5,316 bases of DNA from an uncultured Spirochaetales bacterium (GCA_902780365.1 CACZFE010000130.1:1-5316); one strand, 5' to 3'. Counted from the first letter of the stretch, positions 1 through 5,316 are shown. Made by a program: numbers and translations. The notes: generated by a model not told the origin, from the sequence alone.

Positions 1-78
1 CCGCACGTCAATGTTTCAGACATGATAATCTATCCGACAGCTCAGAGAGACTATCATCTTGTAAATAGAAAAGCTTAG
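1..78 (+). CDS. 3' end of an unidentified gene (partial)
   Basis: Frame 1 is open from the window edge and ends at TAG 76-78, giving 25 residues that finish in YPTAQRDYHLVNRKA. The fragment is too short to assign a family. It does not resemble the usual glycyl-radical C-terminus of anaerobic ribonucleotide reductase (NrdD), which would have been the expected partner of the next gene. The stop lies 28 bases before the ATG of the radical SAM gene, so the two are plausibly in one transcript. Support comes from the open frame, the close same-strand spacing and a normal-looking residue mix. It could still be a chance open frame, since only 75 bases are seen. Confidence 0.5.
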   Translation, partial: PHVNVSDMIIYPTAQRDYHLVNRKA

Positions 79-96
79 TGTTTTCAGATATTTGTT

Positions 97-100
97 GGAG
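97..100 (+). promoter_or_regulatory. Ribosome binding site deciding the start of the radical SAM gene
   Basis: GGAG lies six bases before ATG 107. The reading frame is also open to a TTG at 92, but that codon would place this GGAG inside the coding region and has no comparable purine-rich site in front of it. The family N-terminus (a short lead into TSLVDFP) also fits ATG 107. Confidence 0.65.
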
Positions 101-106
101 AATATA

Positions 107-826
107 ATGCTTCCGATCACCGGTCATGTCCAGACTTCGTTAGTCGATTTTCCGGAAAAAATTGCGACTCTTTTTTTCTTTTCGGGCTGCAATCTGCGCT
201 GTCCTTACTGCCACAATTCGTCGCTTTTCGAGGTACCGCCGCAGGAAAAATGGCTTTCAAGGGACTATATAATTTCCGATATTCAGAAAAGGCTGAAATT
301 CATCGACGGCGTTTCGTTTTCGGGCGGCGAGACTTCGCTTTACGATGAGCTTATCGACCTTGTGAAAGAGATAAAGGAGCGTTTCGGTATCGACGTGAAG
401 ATCGATTCAAACGGACTCAAGCCTGAATTTATTGAAAAAATCCTTCCTTATCTTTCGTATATCGCGATCGACATAAAAACGACTCCCGACCTTTACGGCG
501 AACTCGGCTGTAAACTGCCGAAAAAAGAGGTGGAGCAGAAACTTTTCGCCACGAAAGAGCTTCTTGCAAATCAGGGCAACGCAAAAGTAGAATACCGGAC
601 CACGATGTATCCGAAACTTGTGGAAAGTTACGAACGGCTTTGCAAAATGGCTGATTTTATTCCGGAAAATGCTGTTTACTATCTTCAGCGCTTCATCTGC
701 GACAACGCTTATTCGGCTGAGGCGAAGGCATCGGAAAGTTATTCACAGGAGCAGCTTGAAAGAATGGCGATGGAAATGAGGCGCATCACGAAGCGCGACA
801 AAATATTTGTGAGGACTTATCTGTAA
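107..826 (+). CDS. Anaerobic ribonucleoside-triphosphate reductase activating protein (NrdG2-type radical SAM enzyme)
   Basis: This is a cytoplasmic radical SAM protein of 239 residues from ATG 107. Its N-terminus, GHVQTSLVDFPEKIA, followed by the [4Fe-4S] cluster motif CNLRCPYC (Cys28, Cys32, Cys35), is the hallmark of the NrdG2-like activase family. Other family landmarks are SFSGGE (the SAM-binding GGE at 73-75), KIDSNG (about 98-103), AIDIKT (about 120-125), EYRTTMYP and YYLQRF. By family knowledge it would cleave S-adenosylmethionine to make a 5'-deoxyadenosyl radical and install the glycyl radical on an anaerobic class III ribonucleotide reductase. The true substrate of the NrdG2 branch is often inferred from context, and no NrdD is visible here. 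The GGE is followed by TSL, not the common PTL, a small deviation. The kinase gene starts 8 bases after the stop, suggesting co-transcription. Another glycyl-radical enzyme activase is the main alternative. Confidence 0.85.
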   Translation: MLPITGHVQTSLVDFPEKIATLFFFSGCNLRCPYCHNSSLFEVPPQEKWLSRDYIISDIQKRLKFIDGVSFSGGETSLYDELIDLVKEIKERFGIDVKIDSNGLKPEFIEKILPYLSYIAIDIKTTPDLYGELGCKLPKKEVEQKLFATKELLANQGNAKVEYRTTMYPKLVESYERLCKMADFIPENAVYYLQRFICDNAYSAEAKASESYSQEQLERMAMEMRRITKRDKIFVRTYL

Positions 827-834
827 GGTGAAAG

Positions 835-2454
835 ATGGATCTCAACAAAAAAATCAAAAGAACCAGGGAAATCATCTCCGTTCTCAACAAGCACGGGCTC
901 GGAAAGTATCTTCCGCAGGCACTTTTCAAAAAGTTCGGGATTTCAAGGCCTTCCGAGGAAACAGCTGATCCCAGACTTGAGAAAAATATCCGCGAGGCGT
1001 TCGAGGAACTCGGCACCACTTTTATAAAACTCGGGCAGATGATGTCGCTCAGACGCGATATTATCCCGGCTTCGATGGCGGAAGAGTTCAAAAAACTCAC
1101 AGATAATGTTAAACCTATTGATTTTACTCAGATAAAACCGATAATCGAAGGGGAGCTCTGTGCCGGAATAGGTGATGTTTTTTCGGAATTTGACGAAAAA
1201 CCGATCGCTTCGGCTTCAATTTCGCAGGTTTACGGTGCTACTTTGAAGGAAACGGGCGAAAAAGTCGTCATAAAAGTGAGAAAGCCGGGAATAACCGAGA
1301 CGATACGCGACGATATGGCGCTCATTTCCACGATAGCGCACTACATCAACAAAAGTTCCTATTCCAAAACCGTGGATTTCGAGGCGATCTCGGACGAGTT
1401 TTTCCACACAATGAACATGGAACTCGATCTTCTTCTCGAAAAGTCGAACAACGAGAAATTCATCAAAAATTTCAGCTCTCCGAAGTGGAGCTGGCTCAAG
1501 TTCCCGAAAATGTTCGGCGACTACTGCACAAACAAAATGCTTGTAATGGAACGCATCTTCGCGCTCAAGCTTGACGATGTCATAAAACCTGAAAACAAGG
1601 AGCTTTTTGACAGAAAAGTGATTGCAGAGCGCGGTGCCGAAGTTCTTATGAAGATGATATTGAACGACGGATTTTTCCATGCTGATCTGCATGAAGGTAA
1701 TATTTTCTTTAAGGAAAACAATGAGATAGCTGTTATCGACACCGGAATGTGCGGATATGTCGACAAGTTCATGCGCAACAAACTGGCAGATCTTTTTATC
1801 GCTTTTGTGGCGAAGGATTGGGAGAAAACAGCGAGAATATGCCTTGAACTCAGCGACGACAGCAAAATTGCCGACAAAGAGCTTTTTGTGCGCGATTTGC
1901 GTAATATTTTCGAGGATCTGCCTGATAATCTATCCGAAATCAACACTGCGGAGGTCGTTGGTAAAATTTCGGCAGTTATTTTCAAATACAAACTCAAAGT
2001 GCCGCGCGAACTGACACAGCTTATAAGAAGTTTCTCAATGATTGAGGGACTTTGCAGAAAACTTGACCCTGATTTCGAGCTTATGACAGTCGCCGGAAAA
2101 CTTTCGAAAGAGATAATTCTCCAGAAGTTTACACCGGAAAGTATAGCGCAAGAGGCTACAAGCGCGATTGAAAAGATCGTCGATACGGTCCATACAATGC
2201 CTGGCACGATAACAAATATCACCGAAAAGCTCGAAAACGGTACGATACAGCACAGGATCATGCTTATTCTGAACAATTCGGAGCGCGGATTCGTCTCGAA
2301 AATGGTAACGAGAACTGTTTCGGCTTTTCTGATGACAGGAACTATTATTGCCGGAGCTTTTATGAACGGAAATCTCTTTACGGCAGATGTAATATTATTT
2401 TTTCTTGCTTTATGCTTGTTTGTCTCAACTTTTTTTAAAGGGAAAAATGGTTGA
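835..2454 (+). CDS. ABC1/AarF/UbiB-family atypical protein kinase-like membrane protein
   Basis: The 539-residue product is close to the usual length of UbiB. Landmarks in order: KLGQ at 65-68 (the family KxGQ motif), an Ala/Ser-rich nucleotide loop IASASISQVY at about 124-133, the ATP-binding lysine in VVIK (Lys147), the ExD motif MELD (Glu196, Asp198) with Glu202 and Asn205, the catalytic-loop-like FHADLHEGN (Asp284, Asn289), and IDTG at 301-304 where kinases have DFG. Two hydrophobic segments at about 495-510 and 517-534 form the expected C-terminal membrane anchor. Family members support ubiquinone biosynthesis or lipid metabolism through ATPase activity, with little proven protein phosphorylation. 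In an anaerobe the role is uncertain, so the symbol ubiB is withheld. AAGGTG sits four bases before ATG 835. The gene follows the radical SAM gene by 8 bases. The Phe-to-Thr change in DFG is the one clear departure from the family pattern. Confidence 0.92.
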   Translation: MDLNKKIKRTREIISVLNKHGLGKYLPQALFKKFGISRPSEETADPRLEKNIREAFEELGTTFIKLGQMMSLRRDIIPASMAEEFKKLTDNVKPIDFTQIKPIIEGELCAGIGDVFSEFDEKPIASASISQVYGATLKETGEKVVIKVRKPGITETIRDDMALISTIAHYINKSSYSKTVDFEAISDEFFHTMNMELDLLLEKSNNEKFIKNFSSPKWSWLKFPKMFGDYCTNKMLVMERIFALKLDDVIKPENKELFDRKVIAERGAEVLMKMILNDGFFHADLHEGNIFFKENNEIAVIDTGMCGYVDKFMRNKLADLFIAFVAKDWEKTARICLELSDDSKIADKELFVRDLRNIFEDLPDNLSEINTAEVVGKISAVIFKYKLKVPRELTQLIRSFSMIEGLCRKLDPDFELMTVAGKLSKEIILQKFTPESIAQEATSAIEKIVDTVHTMPGTITNITEKLENGTIQHRIMLILNNSERGFVSKMVTRTVSAFLMTGTIIAGAFMNGNLFTADVILFFLALCLFVSTFFKGKNG

Positions 2455-2481
2455 TTTTATTGAAATTTTCTCCGAAGGACT

Positions 2482-2510
2482 TGAAAAAAATAATTTTTTT
2501 CACTTTTTTT
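2482..2510 (+). terminator. Possible A/T-only intrinsic terminator after the kinase gene
   Basis: TGAAAAAAA (2482-2490), loop TAA and TTTTTTTCA (2494-2502) form a perfect 9-bp inverted repeat. C2503 and seven T residues (2504-2510) follow directly. The shape is that of a Rho-independent terminator located 27 bases after the kinase stop. The stem has only one G-C pair, however, so its stability is poor and its termination strength doubtful. A second TTTTTTTCA copy at 2504-2512 could pair with the same A-rich arm. Confidence 0.35.
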
Positions 2511-2543
2511 CAATAAAAACCGGGGCAACCTGCAACTAAATAT

Positions 2544-2548
2544 GAGGA
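2544..2548 (+). promoter_or_regulatory. Ribosome binding site for the GTG-started sigma factor gene
   Basis: GAGGA ends seven bases before GTG 2556. A second GTG follows at once (2559). The frame has no in-frame ATG upstream with a better site, so a GTG start is the best supported choice. An ATG at 2542 overlaps this site but is in another frame and hits a stop after six codons. Confidence 0.55.
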
Positions 2549-2555
2549 TTTTGCT

Positions 2556-3131
2556 GTGGTGAAAGGAAACAGGAACATAGCTGATCTTGATGACAAGATT
2601 CTTGTTGACCTTGCACTGCTTGAAAAAGACCAGAAGGCGTGGACAGAACTTGTAAGCCGTTACTACGGGAAAGTTGCCGCCACAGTTTACAGGATCATCG
2701 GCAGAAGCGCCGAAGCGGAGGATGTTGTGCAGGAAGTTTTCACCGAAATGGCGAGAGCGATAAAAAGTTACAGAAAAGATTCGCTTTTCTCGACTTTTCT
2801 CTACAGGATCGCCGTTAATGTGGCTTGCCAGTATGTCCGCAAAAATTTTGCCCGCGGCGAAACTGCTGAAGAACCGGAATTTTTCCTTCAGATAGGGGAT
2901 AAATCGGCGGAAAGTGAGTCTTCTCTGATAAAGCAGGAAAGGGCAGCGATGCTGAACGGCGCGATGAAAAAAATATCGCCGGAAAAACGCATGGTTCTCA
3001 CTCTTTACGAAGTCGAAGGAGTTTCGCTGAAAGAGATCTCCGAGATTTTGAAACAACCGCTCCAGACAGTCTGGTCAAGGATAAACCAGGCGAAAAAGGA
3101 GCTTTATGAAATATTGAACGGAAGTATGTAG
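2556..3131 (+). CDS. ECF-subfamily RNA polymerase sigma factor
   Basis: The 191-residue protein has the two-domain plan of ECF sigma factors. Sigma region 2 lies at about 27-96, with AEDVVQEVF (core-binding and -10 recognition helices) and TFLYRIAVNVACQYVRK. A polar linker runs from about 97 to 130. Sigma region 4 lies at about 131-186, with PEKRMVLTLYEVEG and the helix-turn-helix LKEISEILKQPLQTVWSRI, which would read the -35 element. It binds core RNA polymerase in the cytoplasm and directs it to a dedicated promoter set. The next gene, 11 bases downstream, encodes a ZAS-FecR anti-sigma factor, its probable inhibitor. Many such pairs are autoregulated, but no convincing ECF promoter was found in the 101-base gap upstream. 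The start is GTG 2556, or the adjacent GTG 2559. The family assignment is very secure; the regulon is unknown. Confidence 0.95.
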   Translation: MVKGNRNIADLDDKILVDLALLEKDQKAWTELVSRYYGKVAATVYRIIGRSAEAEDVVQEVFTEMARAIKSYRKDSLFSTFLYRIAVNVACQYVRKNFARGETAEEPEFFLQIGDKSAESESSLIKQERAAMLNGAMKKISPEKRMVLTLYEVEGVSLKEISEILKQPLQTVWSRINQAKKELYEILNGSM

Positions 3132-3142
3132 AGGTTTTTTTA

Positions 3143-4366
3143 ATGGTATCTGTTAAACACATAACAGTCGAAGAAGCTATCGCTCTCGCCGACGGCAGAT
3201 ACGTTCTTCTTCCAGTGACGGAAGAACACGTCAGAAACTGTCCTGAATGCGCGGCGATGATAAAAAGTTTCTCCGACTGTAAGGAAATATTCGCCGAAGC
3301 CAAGGATTTCGTTCCGGCAGTAGAAGAGACGAAAGTTGCTGAAATTGCTGCGAAATCGTTCGCAAATCTTCCTTTTGAAGAAGAAAATGAGTCTGAAAAA
3401 GCAGAAACTTTCAGTTTTGCCGCTGTTTTAAAATCGTGGTTCAGACCGGCTCTCGCGTTGTCGCTTGCAGCTGTCGTTGTGATCGCGGTCGTCCTTTTCA
3501 ATAGCGGAAGATCTGTTGAAGACAATGAAAAAGCTGTTGAAGTTGCGACGACGGCTGGTGCTGAAGCAGTTCCCGAAACCAGAGAAGATTATGCAACAGG
3601 CGAAAGGGAAAGCGGGACGGAAGTCAAACTTGCCAAGGCTACGATTTCAGTAATATCAAAGACTTATCTTGATAAAGTCAGCGACACCGATGTTGCGATG
3701 AAAAGCGGAAAAGCGAAGTTCGATGTCGTTACTGGCAACGATTTCAGGATCGATGTCGACGGAAAATTCCTTGTCAGAGTCCTCGGAACCTCGTTTACGC
3801 TCGATTATTCGGACGGAAAACTTACCGCCGAGGTCTTCAGCGGTCTCGTAGAGATAATCGAGAAATCAAACGGCGCGGCTACGCAGCTTTCCAAAGATAT
3901 GAACAAAACTTTCGAATACACTGACCACCACAAAGAACGACTCAATGCCATAACAACCACTGGAAAGAAGACAAAAAACAATCCTAAAAAACAAGACTTT
4001 GCGCTGACTCCGGGAAAATCCTTCCTGTTCCAGGGAAGAGAAGCCCTTGCAGCAGGAAAGACCGGAGCCGCACAACAGCTCTTCGCGATGGAGATCGAGA
4101 AAGGAAGAGAGCCTGACAAGGCGCTTTTCGAACTTGTTTCGATCCACGAATCTAAAAAGGATTGGGCTGAAATTGTAAATCTTGTCAAGAAATACGGCAA
4201 TGTTATGCACGAAAGCAGAGTTTACAAAGAAGAACTTATGATAAAAGGCTGCATTTCTCAGAAGAAATCGGGCAACAATGCGGTTCCGCTCTGTCACGAC
4301 TACCTGAGAGAATTCCCGAGGAGTTTCCGCAGCCGTGAAATCAAGGGTATTATTGATGAAAAGTAG
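3143..4366 (+). CDS. Membrane anti-sigma factor: ZAS zinc finger, one TM helix, periplasmic FecR domain, TPR-like C-terminus
   Basis: The product has 407 residues in four parts. The N-terminal cytoplasmic part carries HVRNCPEC (His29, Cys33, Cys36), the HxxxCxxC of zinc-binding anti-sigma domains; His6 could be the fourth ligand. A single membrane helix spans about 102-119 (ALSLAAVVVIAVVLF). A FecR-type beta domain lies at about 189-238, with GKAKFDVVTG, FRIDV, VRVLGTSFTL and AEVFSGLVEI. After a basic linker (about 260-285) come helices at about 292-405 that look like degenerate TPR units (GREALAAGKTGAAQQLF, ALFELVSIHESKKDWAEIV). It would sequester the sigma factor at the inner membrane and release it on a periplasmic signal. 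AGAGG (3130-3134) precedes ATG 3143. Its 3' end overlaps the lipoprotein gene by 11 bases. FecR proteins classically read a TonB-dependent receptor, but none is seen here. The TPR call is by pattern only. Confidence 0.88.
   Translation: MVSVKHITVEEAIALADGRYVLLPVTEEHVRNCPECAAMIKSFSDCKEIFAEAKDFVPAVEETKVAEIAAKSFANLPFEEENESEKAETFSFAAVLKSWFRPALALSLAAVVVIAVVLFNSGRSVEDNEKAVEVATTAGAEAVPETREDYATGERESGTEVKLAKATISVISKTYLDKVSDTDVAMKSGKAKFDVVTGNDFRIDVDGKFLVRVLGTSFTLDYSDGKLTAEVFSGLVEIIEKSNGAATQLSKDMNKTFEYTDHHKERLNAITTTGKKTKNNPKKQDFALTPGKSFLFQGREALAAGKTGAAQQLFAMEIEKGREPDKALFELVSIHESKKDWAEIVNLVKKYGNVMHESRVYKEELMIKGCISQKKSGNNAVPLCHDYLREFPRSFRSREIKGIIDEK
4343..4347 (+). promoter_or_regulatory. Ribosome binding site deciding the lipoprotein start, inside the anti-sigma gene
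   Basis: AAGGG lies eight bases before ATG 4356. The frame is also open from GTG 4335, but that start has no good site and would put seven extra residues before a normal short signal peptide. The site sits within the last codons of the anti-sigma gene, which fits coupled translation. Confidence 0.65.
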
Positions 4367-5165
4367 ATTTTTTATAGTTGTTTTAGCAGTTTTCATTATT
4401 TTTTCATGTGACCATTTTGTGAATTTGGGCGATAAGTCGGCAGATGGTGCGGACAATACTGAAGGGCTGCCTGATGAGATCTACGAAGGTGAAAATTCCG
4501 ACTCGGCAGACACCGGGAATTACGATGATTGGAATGAAGACAGTGCTGCCGATACCGATACTTATGATGAAGGCGAAAACGCTCCGGCCGATACTGAAGG
4601 CGATTATCCCGGAGACAACGGAGATACAGATGCGACCGATACTACAGATAGTGGAACAGATTACAATGATTCCGACAGCAATGCACCGTATCCGGATGAA
4701 GAATGGAACGATAGCAGCTATGTTTTCCCGGAAAGCGATCCGTTCCCTGCCGGGTTCTCGAATGCTGAGTGCGGATGCGGTGATACGCCGTATTACGAAC
4801 CGGTATGCTGCAACGGTATGATTTCGGTTTTCAATTCCTGTTTTGCCAACTGCTATGCTGTTAATTCGGGCAACAAAATATGCTATTATTATGAAACAGG
4901 AGTTTGCGGTGGAGCAGGGATCGTCATGGGGATGACCGAAGACGACGAAGGTGATACAGCCCCTGTTGACGATGAAGATGATGAGACGGATGACGATACC
5001 GAACTTCCTGACGAAGACGCTGAACCGACTGGAATCCCTAACGAATGCGGCTGCTACCCAGAAAACGAGACGGCGATATTCAGCTGTGCCGATAACTCAT
5101 TTTATTTCATAACAGAATGTCTGGCAAGGTGCCACTGCGAAAATCCGCAGAAACTCTTTTTTTGA
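4356..5165 (+). CDS. Acidic lipoprotein with two Kazal-like cysteine modules
   Basis: From ATG 4356 the product has 269 residues. MKSRFFIVVLAVFIIFSC is a lipoprotein signal peptide with lipobox IFSC, so Cys18 would be lipidated and become residue 1 of the mature protein. Asp follows it, which in E. coli means inner-membrane retention, a rule that may not hold here. Next comes a low-complexity Asp/Glu/Thr/Ser/Gly stretch (about 25-121). A cysteine module follows (Cys139-Cys184), with YEPVC, NSCFANC and YYYETGVC spaced like a Kazal domain. Then come a second acidic linker (195-223, 19 of 29 residues acidic) and a related but shorter module (Cys231-Cys261, FSC, ECLARC). Kazal domains classically inhibit serine proteases; here inhibitor function is only a possibility, and surface binding or sensing is equally open. 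Because the gene overlaps the anti-sigma gene, it is probably part of the same response. Confidence 0.85.
   Translation: MKSRFFIVVLAVFIIFSCDHFVNLGDKSADGADNTEGLPDEIYEGENSDSADTGNYDDWNEDSAADTDTYDEGENAPADTEGDYPGDNGDTDATDTTDSGTDYNDSDSNAPYPDEEWNDSSYVFPESDPFPAGFSNAECGCGDTPYYEPVCCNGMISVFNSCFANCYAVNSGNKICYYYETGVCGGAGIVMGMTEDDEGDTAPVDDEDDETDDDTELPDEDAEPTGIPNECGCYPENETAIFSCADNSFYFITECLARCHCENPQKLFF
4428..4718 (+). repeat. Asp-rich low-complexity coding stretch
   Basis: This stretch encodes the N-terminal linker of the lipoprotein. It is dominated by irregular Asp-Thr, Asp-Ser and Asp-Gly dipeptides (for example DTDATDTTDSGTDYNDSDSN) with repeated GAT-ACx codon pairs. There is no fixed repeat unit. It probably forms a flexible, strongly negative spacer that holds the cysteine modules away from the membrane and may bind calcium loosely; the latter is inference. 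Confidence 0.6.
4770..4907 (+). other. Kazal-like module 1 (domain within the lipoprotein)
   Basis: The encoded Cys139-Cys184 segment has eight cysteines: C-x-C, then PVCC, NSC, ANC, ICY and GVC. The order C-x-C, (Y)-x-PVC, about ten residues, C, three residues, C, then Y-x-x-G-x-C follows the Kazal pattern. Two extra cysteines (the second Cys of PVCC, and ICY) could form one additional disulfide. Confidence 0.6.
5046..5138 (+). other. Kazal-like module 2, shortened (domain within the lipoprotein)
   Basis: The Cys231-Cys261 segment aligns by eye with module 1: ECGC at the start, FSC in place of PVCC, ECLARC in place of NSCFANC. It lacks the last Y-x-x-G-x-C part because the protein ends eight residues after its last cysteine. 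Six cysteines remain, enough for three disulfides in a changed arrangement. Confidence 0.5.
5122..5163 (+). terminator. Possible terminator: two adjacent small hairpins and a T7 run at the end of the lipoprotein gene
   Basis: TGGCA-AGG-TGCCA (5122-5134) is followed without a gap by CTGCG-AAAATC-CGCAG (5135-5150), each a perfect 5-bp stem. Six bases later comes a run of seven T (5157-5163) that runs into the stop codon. The distance between the last stem and the T run is longer than in a standard intrinsic terminator, so this is a weak call. Confidence 0.3.
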
Positions 5166-5179
5166 AAATCAGACTGTTT

Positions 5180-5316
5180 CTATGAATAAAGTTTGATCCG
5201 TTTCTCTTTGCCGCGGATTTCCGATTCTGCGACAAATGTCAGCGAGATTTCTTTGGGAAGAAGTTCCTTTGTCTGTTCGGATATGAGCAGGTCTGTTTTG
5301 TATGTTTTGCAAAGGC
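5180..5316 (-). CDS. C-terminal end of a class III adenylate/guanylate cyclase domain protein (partial)
   Basis: On the minus strand the frame read from 5314 down to a TAG at 5182-5180 gives 44 residues, running off the window at its 5' side. CKTYKTDLLISEQTKELLP followed by EIRGKEKRIKLYS matches the end of class III nucleotidyl cyclase catalytic domains: (K)xYxTxxLISExT, a spacer of about 16 residues, then (V)RGKxxxIxLY. The protein would make cAMP or cGMP. The metal-binding aspartates and other catalytic residues lie outside the window, so activity and substrate cannot be judged. The domain sits at the extreme C-terminus, as is common when sensor or membrane domains precede it. The gene converges on the lipoprotein gene with 14 bases between stop codons, so it belongs to a separate transcript. 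Confidence 0.75.
   Translation of the reverse strand, partial: LCKTYKTDLLISEQTKELLPKEISLTFVAESEIRGKEKRIKLYS

Noticed and set aside
92..106. TTG start at 92 for the radical SAM gene
   Set aside because: It would place the only good ribosome binding site (97-100) inside the gene; ATG 107 has correct spacing and fits the family N-terminus.
1521..2276. Long minus-strand open frame opposite the kinase gene (and similar ones at 786-1100, 1216-1692, 2035-2253)
   Set aside because: The products are Ser/Ile/Leu-rich with no family motifs and lie antisense to a gene with every expected kinase motif; they are shadows of its codon pattern.
2455..2555. Sigma-70 type promoter from TTGAAA at 2460 or 2481
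   Set aside because: No TATAAT-like hexamer occurs at 16-18 bases from either; matches are only those expected in A/T-rich sequence.
2457..3056. Minus-strand open frame of 199 codons opposite the sigma factor gene
   Set aside because: It is Phe/Arg-rich and motif-free; the plus strand encodes an unmistakable ECF sigma factor.
4335..4355. GTG start at 4335 for the lipoprotein
   Set aside because: It has no good ribosome binding site and adds residues before a complete signal peptide; ATG 4356 follows AAGGG at eight bases.
2998..4456. Minus-strand open frames opposite the anti-sigma gene (2998-3525, 3805-4200, 3866-4456)
   Set aside because: None shows a recognisable domain or start signal; the ZAS, membrane, and FecR motifs support the plus-strand gene.
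4428..4718. Dockerin or EF-hand calcium repeats in the acidic stretch
   Set aside because: The Asp residues lack the regular 12-residue loop spacing and the hydrophobic positions of those motifs.
4444..4821. Second plus-strand frame of 125 codons inside the lipoprotein gene
   Set aside because: It is a Met/Ile/Thr/Pro-rich readout of the repetitive Asp codons in another frame, with no motif.
5150..5215. Frameshift at the T7 run that would truncate the second Kazal-like module
   Set aside because: Reading on in either alternative frame gives only about ten more residues before a stop and no missing Y-x-x-G-x-C, so the visible end is probably real.

Overview
The window looks like a chromosomal stretch of a Gram-negative bacterium with an anaerobic or facultative lifestyle. 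An anaerobic ribonucleotide-reductase activase-type radical SAM gene points to growth without oxygen. A membrane anti-sigma factor with a periplasmic FecR domain, and a lipoprotein, point to a cell with an envelope of the Gram-negative kind. Asp/Thr/Ser-rich lipoproteins carrying Kazal-like cysteine modules are reminiscent of myxobacteria-like (former deltaproteobacterial) lineages, but this placement is a weak impression and not a proven assignment. Genes are tightly packed. No tRNA, rRNA, CRISPR array, insertion sequence or integrase was seen.

Left part (1-2454, + strand): the last 25 codons of an unidentified gene, then an NrdG2-type radical SAM activase (best start ATG 107), then a full-length ABC1/UbiB-family atypical kinase with two C-terminal membrane helices. 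The spacings are 28 and 8 bases, so these genes are probably co-transcribed. An A/T-only hairpin followed by a T run lies just after the kinase gene and may end this unit.

Middle and right part (2556-5165, + strand): a three-gene signalling operon. It encodes an ECF sigma factor, a membrane anti-sigma factor (zinc-finger ZAS motif, one membrane helix, periplasmic FecR domain, helical TPR-like tail), and a very acidic lipoprotein with two Kazal-like cysteine modules. The anti-sigma and lipoprotein genes overlap by 11 bases, so their translation is probably coupled. The likely logic is that the anti-sigma holds the sigma factor at the inner membrane until its periplasmic part receives a signal. 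No TonB-dependent receptor gene is visible in the window. The lipoprotein takes the next position in the operon and is a candidate partner, sensor or output. This is the most interesting part of the window.

Right edge (5180-5316, - strand): the C-terminal 44 residues of a class III adenylate/guanylate cyclase domain protein. It converges on the lipoprotein gene with only 14 bases between the two stop codons.
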